Of a stretch of 63,931 nt of DNA, positions 49,268 through 58,600 are shown piece after piece. The first letter of the stretch is position 1, and each line of letters starts with the position of its first letter. Source of the stretch: a virus; the IMG/VR virus record IMGVR_UViG_3300032893_001611, positions 1 to 63,931 of that record. The stretch is one strand, 5' to 3'. The position numbers were made by a program, and so were the translations under genes. The notes below the pieces were generated by a model that saw nothing but the letters and a program-made list of their open reading frames with translations, did no database searches and was not told where the DNA came from.

Positions 49268-49603
49268 ATGACTGGCTCTAAAGACACTTCAGCATGCGGC
49301 CTGCAGGCCTTCTCCCCGGATACGCCTCCGGGTTGGCAGATCCTCGCGCGCCAGAAGCTCACGCGGGAGAAACTCGACACCGCCATCGCTCTCCATGAAC
49401 AAATCGACAAGGCTGTCATAGGAACGCTGATCGGCGTTTCCGAGCCGGGCGTCATCTACAGCGCGCAGAAGGACTGGCATCCCGAGCAGCCAGACGCCTT
49501 CGAGGACATCGGCATCATCCCGTGGATTCTCGTCCACGAGTTGCTTGGCAACGTCCCGGAGGGATCGATGCGAGACTTCGTCCGGTCAGGAGGCGAGCAA
49601 TGA
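49268..49603 (+). CDS. Hypothetical protein under a closed-RBS hairpin (111 aa)
   Basis: The start at 49268 is the first ATG after the hairpin. The product has a helical start (LARQKLTREKLDTAIALHEQIDKAVIG) and an acidic middle. No domain is recognised. It is the first gene of the right-hand module. The unusual leader suggests expression only in a special state such as transfer of single-stranded DNA. Confidence 0.65.
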   Translation: MTGSKDTSACGLQAFSPDTPPGWQILARQKLTREKLDTAIALHEQIDKAVIGTLIGVSEPGVIYSAQKDWHPEQPDAFEDIGIIPWILVHELLGNVPEGSMRDFVRSGGEQ

Positions 49604-49863
49604 CGCGCATTATCGCCAATTTCGGTCTCTGCACGGCATTCCCCGTCCGTCATGTCCGTTCCCCGCGCAGGGTTTCCCGCGAACCTCATGCCTCGATCGT
49701 GACCGTGAGCGTCGGCCTGTCAACGGCGCTGCCCGCTCCATTCCTCGCTGCGCTCGTCCCGTGTTGGCCGTTACCCTGTGGTGACAGCCCGACTATCTGC
49801 GCCCGTTCTCTCTGGTCTCGGCGGTTCGGGAAAAACCCGGCCGCAAAGGAGAACAGACAATGA
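49600..49863 (+). CDS. Doubtful frame or long leader (87 aa)
   Basis: An ATG overlapping the upstream stop opens a frame to 49863, which overlaps the next ATG. Only the first 13 residues (MTRIIANFGLCTA) look protein-like; the remainder is Pro/Arg/Ser-rich like translated leader DNA. It may be a leader peptide or not a gene. Hairpin arms lie at CGGTTCGGG and CCCGGCCG near 49819-49842. Confidence 0.3.
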   Translation: MTRIIANFGLCTAFPVRHVRSPRRVSREPHASIVTVSVGLSTALPAPFLAALVPCWPLPCGDSPTICARSLWSRRFGKNPAAKENRQ

Positions 49864-50531
49864 GAACCGAACGGCAGAACGCTTTCATCAACACCGTCAT
49901 CAACGGCGATTGCATCGAGGTTATGCGCCGCCTTCCGTGGGCGAGCGTCGATTTCATCCTCACCGACCCGCCCTATCTCGTGAACTACCGCGACCGCACG
50001 GGCCGCACCGTGGCGAACGACGCCGGCGACGGGGCATGGCTGAAGCCGGCGTTCCGGGAGATGCACCGGGTCCTGCGGCCCGACAGCCTGGCCGTCAGCT
50101 TCTACGGCTGGAACAAGGCCGACCTGTTCTTCGACGCGTGGAAGTCTGCCGGGTTCTCGATCGTCGGCCACATCGTGTTCCGCAAGCGCTACGCCTCGAC
50201 CGCGCGGTTTTTGAGCTACCGTCACGAGAGCGCCTACCTACTGGCGAAGGGCCGTCCGCAACTGCCCGCGCAGCCGGTGCCCGACGTGCTCGATTGGGAC
50301 TACACCGGCAACGCGCTGCATCCGACGCAGAAGCCGGTCGGCTCGCTGAAGCCGCTGATCGCCGCGTTCACGAAGCCGGGAGCGGTCGTGCTGGACCCGT
50401 TCTGCGGTTCGGGATCTTCGCTCGTGGCGGCGCGCGATCTCGGCCGGCGCTACATCGGCATCGAGCTGGACGCGAAGCACCACGCCACCGCGACCGCGCG
50501 GCTGGCTAGCCCGCAGGCCGAGGCCGCGTAA
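49860..50531 (+). CDS. DNA adenine N6-methyltransferase (DPPY, beta class)
   Basis: The 223-aa protein opens NGDCIEVMRRL, has motif IV LTDPPYLVNY near residue 38, TGNALHPTQKPVGSL and motif I VLDPFCGSGSSLVAARDLGRRYIGIEL in the C-terminal part, the order of beta-class enzymes such as CcrM or HinfI methylase. AAAGGAGAA precedes the ATG. Solitary methylases of this type are common in the mobilization regions of alphaproteobacterial elements and may protect incoming DNA. Confidence 0.92.
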   Translation: MRTERQNAFINTVINGDCIEVMRRLPWASVDFILTDPPYLVNYRDRTGRTVANDAGDGAWLKPAFREMHRVLRPDSLAVSFYGWNKADLFFDAWKSAGFSIVGHIVFRKRYASTARFLSYRHESAYLLAKGRPQLPAQPVPDVLDWDYTGNALHPTQKPVGSLKPLIAAFTKPGAVVLDPFCGSGSSLVAARDLGRRYIGIELDAKHHATATARLASPQAEAA

Positions 50532-50542
50532 GCGGCCTTTTT
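50522..50542 (+). terminator. Intrinsic terminator after the adenine methylase
   Basis: GGCCGC-GTAA-GCGGCC followed by TTTTT. The stop codon TAA of the methylase lies in the loop. Confidence 0.85.
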
Positions 50543-50847
50543 CATCCGTCAACTGCCACTTCCGGTAGGGCCGCGTTTTTCATTCCCGTTGCCATCAAGG
50601 GGTTATTCGGGCATGCTGACGCGATGGCCGTCCGATTCACGGCCGTCCAAGCGTAAAACCCGAGGAAACGATGAAACCGAAATAGAAAACCCGCCGGTCA
50701 GGGCGGGTCTTAAAAGCTCAAGAAGCGAGGCGCGGTGTCTATGCAACCCCAACCTCGCAGAAAAACGGACCCCTTGCAAGAGAAATCTTGCAGCGGCTGA
50801 TTGCGCTCTCATCCCGGCAGGTTTTCCCGTAACCACAGGAGAAAGCC
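50543..50847. other. Gene-free leader region with hairpins
   Basis: About 300 bp without a convincing gene. It holds ACCCGCC-N5-GGCGGGT near 50687-50705 (T tract on the minus strand, so a possible leftward terminator), and TGCAAGA-GAAA-TCTTGCA near 50773-50790, a stem with a GNRA-type tetraloop. The ribosome binding site CAGGAGAAA for the next gene ends the region. I see no further structure. Confidence 0.55.
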
Positions 50848-51408
50848 ATGCCCACCAAAGACCCGATACGTCAATTGCGAGCTCTTCGCACCTGCCACCT
50901 GCCCCGCGAGGAACAGCCGCTCAGGGCCGCCCACCAGACGCGCGGCTATGTCCCCCAGCTCGCCGAGGCGCTCGACCGTGATCCCAACCTGACCGACGGC
51001 GCGCGCAGGACGGGCCGCATCGTGGCGGCCTATATCCACCGGCGCGACCGCACGGGCAGCGCCGACATCACCGTCACCTTCCTGATGAAGGCGACGGGGC
51101 GGAGCCGCCGGACCATCCAGCGGCATCTGAGGCAACTGGAGAGGGCCGGCTACATCGCCGTGCAGGTGATCGTCGCGGCCACCCGCGTATGCGCCGGGCT
51201 GACGGTCGAGCTGCTCGCCAAAATCCTGCCCGCGCACGGCTGGCAGCGCGGCAGTTCAATAAAACCTACCGCGCCACGAAGGTCACAGAACTACAGGAAG
51301 ATTTACAAATTAAGCCTCGCACAGTGGGCGTACCGCTGCTGCGACGGTGTCTGGCGGTCGTATATGGCAACCCTGCCATCACCGCCGGTGCTTTTCGGCC
51401 AGTCCTGA
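50848..51408 (+). CDS. Winged-helix protein next to relaxase (186 aa)
   Basis: Residues about 45-120 form a helix-turn-helix with a wing (ARRTGRIVAAYIHRRD, ITVTFLMKATGRSRRTIQRHLRQLERAGYIAV). Such proteins occur beside relaxase genes on plasmids of Alphaproteobacteria and may act in control or replication. The C-terminal third is basic and low in structure. No known replication-initiator signature is visible. Confidence 0.75.
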   Translation: MPTKDPIRQLRALRTCHLPREEQPLRAAHQTRGYVPQLAEALDRDPNLTDGARRTGRIVAAYIHRRDRTGSADITVTFLMKATGRSRRTIQRHLRQLERAGYIAVQVIVAATRVCAGLTVELLAKILPAHGWQRGSSIKPTAPRRSQNYRKIYKLSLAQWAYRCCDGVWRSYMATLPSPPVLFGQS

Positions 51409-51539
51409 CCCCGGTCCAACCAAAGAAAGAGGCTCGGCGGGGGAGAGCCTGTGGCCCCGCCAGTCAGAACCTTTCGGCATTCCGCGTGCATCGAAAGAGA
51501 TGGATGCGACGTAAACCCGGCATTAACGGGTCGAGCCGT

Positions 51540-51557
51540 AGGATCATCTATGATCCT
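51540..51557. promoter_or_regulatory. Palindrome at the relaxase start
   Basis: AGGATCAT-CT-ATGATCCT is a perfect 8-bp inverted repeat that contains the relaxase start codon. A related palindrome AGGATCA-A-TGATCCT lies at 54689-54703. It may be an operator for relaxase autoregulation. Confidence 0.55.
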
Positions 51558-53205
51558 GAAGGGAAATCAGCGTGGTGGCGGCCAGAAATTAGCCGCTCAC
51601 CTGATGAACGCGTTCGACAACGAGCGCGTTGAAGTCGCTGAAGTCCGCGGCGCCGTCGCGCAGGATCTCTCCGGCGCATTCGCCGAATGGAACGCATACA
51701 CCCACGGCACCAAGGCCAAGGAAGCTCTTTATAGTTTTTCCGCCAGCCCCGATCCCGCCCAGCGCCAACTGACCCGCGAGGAATACTACGATATCCTCGC
51801 CCGCACTGAGCGCAGCCTCAACCTTGTCGGGCAGCCGCGCGCCGTCGTCTTCCACGTCAAGGAAGGCCGTGAGCATGTCCATGCCGTCTGGTCGCGCATC
51901 GATACCGAGAAGATGAAGGCCATCCAACTATCGGATGATCGCCTGAAGCTGCGCACGGTCGCACGGGATTTCGCCCGTGACCACGGCCTGGAACTGCCCG
52001 ACGGCTTGAAGAAGGATCGTAAAAAAGACCGTTTCGACGATCGCCTTAAGCAGGAGAACCTCGCCGAGCGCCAGCAGAAGGAGCGCAATGGCATCCCGAA
52101 GGCGCAGCGCATGGCCGACATCGCCACCTGCTGGCGGGAAACCGGCAACGGCGCGGCCTTCGTGCAGGCCCTTGAGTCAAAGGGCTATTTCATCGCCAGG
52201 GGCGATCAGCGGGCCTTCGTCGTCATCGACCTGCACGGCGAGGTTCACAGCCTTTCCCGCCAGCTCGCCGGCGTGGCGAAGTCGAAGGAGCTGTCGGGGC
52301 GGCTGGCATCGCTTCCACTCGACAAGCTGAACGACATCGCCGGAGCGCAGGACATGGCCCGCCGCGCCGTCGAGCAGGCGCGGGAGAAAGACCGCGCGCA
52401 GGAACACCAGCAGCAGGAAAAGGAGAAGGAGCACGACCGCGAGGAACAGATCAAGGAACGCCGCGCCCGGATCTTCAAATGGTGGCTGGCCCGTCAGCAG
52501 GAGCTGGAGCAGGCGACGTTTAAAGCCCTCTCCGAACACCTTAGCGAACGGACAGCGCTGAGGGAAATGCACGACGCCGAGAACACCGGCATCGTCAGCG
52601 CGCGCCTCGCGCGGCAGCCCAAGGGATTGCTGGGCTTCCTGCGGCGGATCACCGGGATCGAGCTGATGGCCGACCGCCGCGCGCAACGGCAGGACGCCGA
52701 GCGCGACGCGCAGCAGAAGCAGCAGATGAAATCCCTGCAGGACAAGCACGACCGCGAACTCGCGGAGCTGGACCGCCGGAAAAAATGGCTCAAATCGCTT
52801 GAGGCGCGGGAGACACGTTCAATGGAAACCGCGCTGCACCGCGAGGAATTCCAGCAGGTCGCCCGCAAGATCGTCGAGATCGACCGCAAGCGCGTCCAGC
52901 CTGAATTCCAGCGTGCCGCCGCGCCGGCGGTCCTGCAGCGCACCGGCACCGACGATGCCAAGGCCCCGGAAAAGGGCAAACTCGTAAACCTGTTCACTCG
53001 TTTCCGCGATATGCTGAACCCGCCGGAACCGACCCCCGAGCAGCCGCGCGTCACGCCGAAGGAGGACTTCGAGCAGGCGGCCAAGCCGCCGGTCGACCTC
53101 ACCGCGGAATTCAACCGCGAGGTCGAATACCGCAAGCAACAGGAAGACCGCGACCGGGACATCGATCCCGGCCGCGACTTCGACCCGAGCGATCCCACCA
53201 ATTAG
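51550..53205 (+). CDS. Relaxase (MOBP/VirD2-type)
   Basis: The 551-aa protein starts at 51550 (MILKGNQRGGGQKLAAHL). The N-terminal relaxase domain has the pattern NERVEVAEVRG, EWNAYTHGTKAKEALYSFS, and HVKEGREHVHAVWSRID with a metal-binding His cluster around residues 102-111. The rest is a long Glu/Arg/Lys-rich coiled coil (about 260-480) and acidic tail. A relaxase nicks oriT and pilots the strand into a secretion channel. The nicking Tyr cannot be assigned with certainty. Confidence 0.9.
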   Translation: MILKGNQRGGGQKLAAHLMNAFDNERVEVAEVRGAVAQDLSGAFAEWNAYTHGTKAKEALYSFSASPDPAQRQLTREEYYDILARTERSLNLVGQPRAVVFHVKEGREHVHAVWSRIDTEKMKAIQLSDDRLKLRTVARDFARDHGLELPDGLKKDRKKDRFDDRLKQENLAERQQKERNGIPKAQRMADIATCWRETGNGAAFVQALESKGYFIARGDQRAFVVIDLHGEVHSLSRQLAGVAKSKELSGRLASLPLDKLNDIAGAQDMARRAVEQAREKDRAQEHQQQEKEKEHDREEQIKERRARIFKWWLARQQELEQATFKALSEHLSERTALREMHDAENTGIVSARLARQPKGLLGFLRRITGIELMADRRAQRQDAERDAQQKQQMKSLQDKHDRELAELDRRKKWLKSLEARETRSMETALHREEFQQVARKIVEIDRKRVQPEFQRAAAPAVLQRTGTDDAKAPEKGKLVNLFTRFRDMLNPPEPTPEQPRVTPKEDFEQAAKPPVDLTAEFNREVEYRKQQEDRDRDIDPGRDFDPSDPTN

Positions 53206-53381
53206 AGGTTCGGACGCTGAACCTTACGCTGCCCCTGCACCGCGCGGATATCGGCCAGCGCCGCGAGGTCACGGCGCTTGCGCCTTTCGCAGTTGCCGAT
53301 ATCCTTGCGGATCTCGTCCCGCATCCCGTCGAGTTCCCGGCTGGTCCGTCTGTACATATCGCCGCGTGACATCAGTTTCAT
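53202..53381 (-). CDS. Small basic protein opposite the relaxase (59 aa)
   Basis: AAGGAAG precedes the start at 53381. The product is a basic helical peptide (MKLMSRGDMYRRTSRELDGMRDEIRKDI) ending tail to tail with the relaxase. It may be a DNA-binding helper or an unneeded remnant. The function is unknown. Confidence 0.5.
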   Translation of the reverse strand: MKLMSRGDMYRRTSRELDGMRDEIRKDIGNCERRKRRDLAALADIRAVQGQRKVQRPNL

Positions 53382-53633
53382 CGTTCGCTTCCTTTCGTTC
53401 GCGCCCCGGCATGGGGCTTTCATGGACGGCCTCACGCCCGGCGGCGCACGCCGGCCGTCAACGGATTGCACGGTCACTGGTGCGGTCTGTTCGTTGATCG
53501 GCCGGACCGCCGCGGGCAGCGTCCAGCCTGAAAGAACCTGACTGGCAAGACACGGAAGGAGAACGGTTTTTACTGATTGTTAACGCCGAACCTGTAGGAT
53601 GGATTAAACCGCAACGAAATCAGGGATTCGGGC

Positions 53634-53927
53634 ATGCTGCAATTAATCAGGAAGGCTCCCATCGGCAAGAAGTTCGAGAGCCTGCGCATCGTGCTCGACG
53701 GCAACTTCTCTCTCGATGAGAAGGCTTGCGAATTCCGGCAGGCCCTCGCCTGGCTGCAGGAGCATCAGAACATCCACTTCGCGGGCTCCAGCAACTTCTA
53801 CATGCCACTGGTCGACCGCCACGGCCATCCGCTCACGCACTTCCCCGACGGGACCGAGATCGCCGACCACATCCTCACCGTCAAAGGCCCGTATCTGTGC
53901 GCCGCTGACATTTATCGCGCCGGGTGA
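53634..53927 (+). CDS. Hypothetical protein (97 aa)
   Basis: The function is not recognised. The product has a helical N-terminal half (IGKKFESLRIVLDGNFSLDEKACEFRQALAWL) and a C-terminal half with LVDRHGHPLTHFPDGTEIADHIL. It stands alone between two gene-free leaders in the mobilization module. The start is ATG at 53634, with no strong ribosome binding site. Confidence 0.6.
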   Translation: MLQLIRKAPIGKKFESLRIVLDGNFSLDEKACEFRQALAWLQEHQNIHFAGSSNFYMPLVDRHGHPLTHFPDGTEIADHILTVKGPYLCAADIYRAG

Positions 53928-54242
53928 CCTTTCCTTCGTTCCCGATGCATGGCCGTAGCCGATGACGGATGGCGCGGGGTTTATGCGCCGCCTGCCTTTT
54001 TCCCGGTGTTACGTGCCAGTGTTTCCCCGTCCGCGCCGGAATCCATTCATGCCAGCCTGACCCGCGTTTCTGCCTGAAAACCGGCCCTGATGCCCGCAAG
54101 GGTTTCCCCGCGTCTCGCAGCGCTGCGACGACGCTGCCGCTCGGGTGATCCCCCTCCCCTGACGGGCGGTCCTGTTTGTCAGGCTCTCCCGAAACCACGG
54201 GCTGGCAATGAAGCCGGCCCGAACAGAAAAGGAAACAACATC
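53928..54242. other. Gene-free leader with hairpins
   Basis: About 315 bp without a convincing gene. It holds CCTGAC/GTCAGG (54158 and 54178) and CGGGC/GCCCG (54198 and 54217), followed by AAAAGGAAAC before the ATG at 54243. It resembles the leaders in front of 49268 and 50848. I see no promoter that I would assert. Confidence 0.5.
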
Positions 54243-54515
54243 ATGGCACTCTCAACTCCGAAGAAAAACGAACAGGGCGAAGCGAAGAAAGGCCCCGCCG
54301 AGAAGATCCGCGTCGGCAGCACGACCGCGAGCATCTGGGAAAACACGAAGGACGGCAAGACCTTCTACAACGTCAGCTTCGAGCGCCGCTACAAGCAGGG
54401 CGAGGAATGGAAGTCCTCCGACAGCTACGGCCCCGGCGACCTGCTGGAGCTGGCCAAGGCGGCCGACCTCGCTCACAGCCGCATCATCGCCGTGTTGAAC
54501 GGCCCGGCTGAATAA
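54243..54515 (+). CDS. Small conserved mobilization-region protein (90 aa)
   Basis: The product (KIRVGSTTASIWENTKDGKTFYNVSFERRYKQGEEWKSSDSYGPGDLLELAKAADLAH) resembles short proteins that follow relaxase or DUF736-type genes on plasmids; the YNVSFERRY-W segment suggests a single-strand or nucleic acid binding beta fold. It may be a cofactor in transfer. The exact family is not assigned. Confidence 0.75.
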   Translation: MALSTPKKNEQGEAKKGPAEKIRVGSTTASIWENTKDGKTFYNVSFERRYKQGEEWKSSDSYGPGDLLELAKAADLAHSRIIAVLNGPAE

Positions 54516-54575
54516 CCGCACGGCGGCGGCTCGGCATCGGGCCGCCGCCACAACCTTCAGACAACGGAGATCCCG

Positions 54576-54698
54576 ATGAACCGCATCCTCACCGTCACCG
54601 ACGAAAACGAAACGCTCGAATTCGAATATGTCGACCTGGACGACCTAAAGAACGAAAGAATATTACCCAATCTTTTCGTGACTAAACAGGATCAATGA
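54576..54698 (+). CDS. Very small acidic protein (40 aa)
   Basis: CGGAGA precedes the ATG. The product MNRILTVTDENETLEFEYVD continues acidic and then basic. The stop lies in the AGGATCA palindrome (54689-54703). It may be truncated from a longer protein. The function is unknown. Confidence 0.45.
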   Translation: MNRILTVTDENETLEFEYVDLDDLKNERILPNLFVTKQDQ

Positions 54699-54710
54699 TC
54701 CTATTCTGAA

Positions 54711-54745
54711 GGTATAGCCGCCTCGCACTTAGGGACGGCTATACC
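54711..54745 (+). repeat. Inverted repeat before the 130-aa gene
   Basis: GGTATAGCCG (54711-54720) and CGGCTATACC (54736-54745) form a perfect 10-bp stem with a 15-nt loop. A second small hairpin, GGTCA/TGACC, follows at 54758-54770, then AAAGGAG before the ATG at 54793. Confidence 0.65.
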
Positions 54746-54792
54746 ACCACCCCAACAGGTCATTTTGACCGGCTAACAAAGGAGCAAAACCT

Positions 54793-55185
54793 ATGACAAC
54801 CGAGCAGAACAAATCACCGCCACCGCACACGCCGAGGCCTTGGATTAAAGAAACGCAAGATGGCGGAAGCATCCTTATTTTGGACAGCATCAGCGAAAAC
54901 AAAATCATTGCCACCATAACCCACCCGCCTATCCCCAGATTTGGCATAAGGGTTGGCAGCGAAGATGAAATGCAAGCCAACGCCCGCCTGATCGCCGCCG
55001 CGCCTGATTTACTGATAGCCGCAGAGATGGAAGACTTGCTTTTGCGCTACATACGTCAGGAAATCTCCGGCCATCAACTTGACGTTTTTCTGGAACGCCA
55101 TGGGCGAAACCCAAAAAAAGCACCCGTCGATTTCATATCTGATTACCGCAGAGCCGCTATCGCCAAAGCACGGGGGCATCAATGA
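54793..55185 (+). CDS. Phage-type hypothetical protein (130 aa)
   Basis: The protein contains QANARLIAAAPDLLIAAEM, a motif found in many phage and prophage proteins of unknown role. The C-terminus AAIAKARGHQ is close to that of the 58-aa protein ending at 42339, at DNA level too. AAAGGAG precedes the ATG. It overlaps the next gene by 4 bp. Confidence 0.7.
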   Translation: MTTEQNKSPPPHTPRPWIKETQDGGSILILDSISENKIIATITHPPIPRFGIRVGSEDEMQANARLIAAAPDLLIAAEMEDLLLRYIRQEISGHQLDVFLERHGRNPKKAPVDFISDYRRAAIAKARGHQ

Positions 55186-55436
55186 GCCGACGCACACCAC
55201 ACCCTAGCCTGAACGCGACCGCCTTCAGACTGATCGAGGACGGCCTCGAATGGACCGAAACCGGCATCGCCTCCGCGCTCGTACAAAAATTCCGCGATCA
55301 GGGGAAACGGATCACCGAGCGCGTCCGCGAGGACTGCCAGGACGCCGCGCGCGTGGCGATCTACACACACCGCGACAAAATCGCGGCCATGCGTCGCGGT
55401 GAAACCTTTGTTAATCCATTCGAATTATACGAATGA
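55182..55436 (+). CDS. Hypothetical protein (84 aa)
   Basis: A helical, basic-acidic protein (LIEDGLEWTETGIASALVQKFRDQG) without recognised domain. It overlaps both neighbours by 4 bp and lies just before an XRE regulator, so it may be part of the same regulatory pair. The function is unknown. Confidence 0.6.
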   Translation: MSRRTPHPSLNATAFRLIEDGLEWTETGIASALVQKFRDQGKRITERVREDCQDAARVAIYTHRDKIAAMRRGETFVNPFELYE

Positions 55437-55615
55437 CCCCCGCTGAGTTCAAGGAAGCACGCAAGCGCCTCTGCCTTTCCCAAGCGGAAATGGCCGAGTT
55501 TTTGCGCTTGTCGGATGCGCGCGTCATCCGCTTCTACGAAGCGGGCGCGCGGGAGATCAGCGGCCCTATACAGGTCGCCATCGCCTACCGCTTGAAATAC
55601 GGCCCGCTGCTCTAG
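55433..55615 (+). CDS. XRE-family helix-turn-helix protein (60 aa)
   Basis: The protein is a single helix-turn-helix unit (FKEARKRLCLSQAEMAEFLRLSDARVIRFYEAG). It may repress the neighbouring mobilization genes. It is convergent with the coupling protein gene and overlaps it by 4 bp at the 3' ends. Confidence 0.8.
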   Translation: MTPAEFKEARKRLCLSQAEMAEFLRLSDARVIRFYEAGAREISGPIQVAIAYRLKYGPLL

Positions 55616-58600
55616 GCAAAATCCCTCTCGTCAGGCTTCGGGATATCCTCTTCCTCGAACATCGTGACGTCGACCTTCGGCCCCTTGGTCGACAGCCGGT
55701 CCGCCTGACGGGCGACGCATTCCTCGAAGATGTTGCGCACCGTGCGCCCGTTGCCGAATCCCTTCTTGCCGGTCTCCAGAGATTCGAGCAGCTGGCTGGC
55801 CGCCGTCACCGCATCGAGCGAAAAGCGGATGCCGGCCGCCGACGCCATATGCCCCAGGATCTGCAGCAGCTCGGCCGCGTCGTAATCCTCGAAGTCGATG
55901 AAGGTCTTGAAGCGCGACTTGAGGCCGGGATTGCTGTCGATGAAGCGCCCCATCTCGTCCTTGTAGCCGGCGACGATCACGACCAGCCGGTCGCGGTAAT
56001 CCTCCATCGCCTTGAGCAGCGTCGCCACCGCTTCCGGCCCGAAGTCGTTCGTCGTGCCCTGCGCCAGCGTGTAGGCTTCGTCGATGAACAGCACGCCGTC
56101 GAGCGCCCGCGACAGCACTTCCTTCGTCTTCGTCGCCGTCTGGCCGACATAGTCGGCAACGAGATCGCCACGGTCGCACTCGACCATGTGGCCGGATTTC
56201 AGGAGGCCCATTTCCTTGTAGACCTTGCCGACGATCCGCGCCACGGTCGTCTTGCCCGTGCCGGGATTGCCGGTGAAGACCAGATGGTGCGTGAGTTCGA
56301 GCTTGGGCATGCCCTTGCGCTCGCGCTCCTTGCCCAGCTGCACGAGGTTGACGGTCTTGCGCACCTGCTTCTTGACCTCGGCCAGCCCGATCAGGGCGTC
56401 GAGTTCCGCCAGCACGGCCTTCTGCCTCACCTTGTCCGAAGTCGTTTTGCCGTCCGCCACGGGCAGCGGCTTTTCCGTTCGCGGCGGGAGTGCCAGTCCG
56501 GGATTGAGGGGCGGATTGCTCGTGACTTTCTCCGGTACCGGCGTGTAGTCGTAGCCGGGGTTCGGCTTCGGCGTTTCCGTCCGTTGTTCCGATCGGCCGA
56601 GATACTTGTGCAGCGCCTCGTCCCACGTCATGTTCGTGCCCGGCACGGTTTCCGACAGGTGAATGACGTCGTCTTTCTCGGCCTGCGGCGTCGACGCCGG
56701 CGCGTAGATTTCGTCGTCAGGCCTCGGCGTAAATACCTTCTCGATTTCACCCGGCGGCTTCGGCGGCCGGGGCGCAATGTCGCCCGGCGGTTTGGGCGGG
56801 ATCTTCGGCGGTTTTATATCGTCGTCCTCCCTTCCCCAGCGCCAGATCCAGCGATTAGGCTTCTCGCGGAACCTCCGGTCGCGGGAATAATACCACCATG
56901 GCATGTATTCGAAGTACGGGCAGACCTTGAGCAGCAGCGGGCGTTTCGAGCCGCGCCAGACGATCTGGTTCTTGCTTTCCTTGGAGAGCATCCGCGCCAC
57001 CTGGTCCGGATCGCGCAACGCCCGTTCCGAGACAAGTTCGCGGAGTTTTCCGTCGCCCATGTCCTGCTGTGACGTGATCACATGCTCGCCCAACCGTTCG
57101 GCCAGCCACGCGACCGTCGGCGGATGCGTGATGCCCATGACCTGCACGGCCTCGGCATTGCCGATGAAGCCGCCCCACGAATCGGGATAGACCCGCTCGA
57201 ACTGCTCAAGATCCTGGCCGATCACCCACAGGCGCACGCCCTGCGAGCGCATGGTGGGCGCGACGGTCTCGATGCCGTCGAGCTTGCCGAGGCTGGGGAA
57301 TTCGTCGATGGCCAGAAGAATGGGCGGTTTCGGAGCCTTGTTGACACGCGTCATCATGTCGACGGTCAGCAGGACGAACATGCGCAGCCAGCGCCCCTCG
57401 ATGCCGGAAACGGCATTGAGCGGCAGGCACAGATAGACCGAGATCACGTCGTTCTTGAGGTCCTCTAACAGGAAGTCGGACGACGTGCTGATGCGCCGGA
57501 TCTCCGGCATGTCGAGGAACGAGGTATGCTCCATCGCCATGGTCAGGACGGAGCCCCGTTGGTTGTGCGACATCTTCGAGAGCGAATTCGCAGCGCCGAC
57601 GATGACATGGCGGTAAGGCCCCTCGGGCGAGTTCTTCATCAGGGTCAGCAGCGCGTCGAAGGCGTCACCCGTGGACTTGCCGCGGATGACGAAGCCGGGC
57701 CGTTCGTCGGTTTCACCCTCCATGATCAGCGAGCGCAGCTTGCACAGATTGCGGTTTTCCTTCGGTCCCTGGAAGACGTAGAGGATGAGCCCGGCGATGA
57801 AGGTCCGGGGCGCGTCGTCCCAATAGGGATCGCGGCTGGTGGAGGGAACCAGAGCCTGCGCAATCTTGCGGGCATAGCTGACCGGCCGGTCGGCATCGTA
57901 CTGGGCGACGCGCTCCATTTCGTCGAAGACGTTGTAGCAGGCGCTCTGAAAACCCTTCACCGTATGAAACGGATCGAGAACGAAAACCTTCTGTCCCATG
58001 CCACGGACACCGCCCCCGCCGTTGCCGCGACGACGTGCGGTAATGGCCGCCAGCTCGCCCTTGGGATCGATGCAGAGCAGAGATCCCCGATGAATGCAAA
58101 GGTTCGGGATCAGCGCCCCTGTTGACTTGCCAGCGCCCGTGCCGGCGATGGTGACCATGTGACGTTCGGTAGGAACGCCGATGGGCCTGAGCATGCCGCC
58201 GATCGGCAGCTTGGGGCGGCCGAGGAAGATATCGCCGTCCTTGAATTCGCAGGAAAGGGTTTCCCACAAAGAGGCAAAACGCCCGGTTGCATGCTGCCCG
58301 AAATGACGCTCGCGCTCCCACCAGTTGCTGATGCCGACCATCATCTTCAGGAAGTGAGGACGATGCCGGAATGTTTTCCAGCCGAACGGATTCCACCGCC
58401 CGATCAGCTTCCAGAAACGCGCCCCGAAGAACGTCCAGAAGAAATACGAAATCAGGATGGCGACAAGCCAGCTGAGGGCCTCTCCGGTGATCCGGAAGAA
58501 GCCTGCACCGTGATAGACCTCGCGCCAGGTCAGATGGAAAAAACCGTCCCAGACGCGGAGCATAAGCCACCGGCCGGGAGCCGTGAAAATCCCGATGAAG

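Noticed and set aside
50589-50981. 130-codon frame overlapping the start of the winged-helix gene
   Set aside because: Unlikely composition; it covers two hairpins and overlaps the well-supported gene at 50848.
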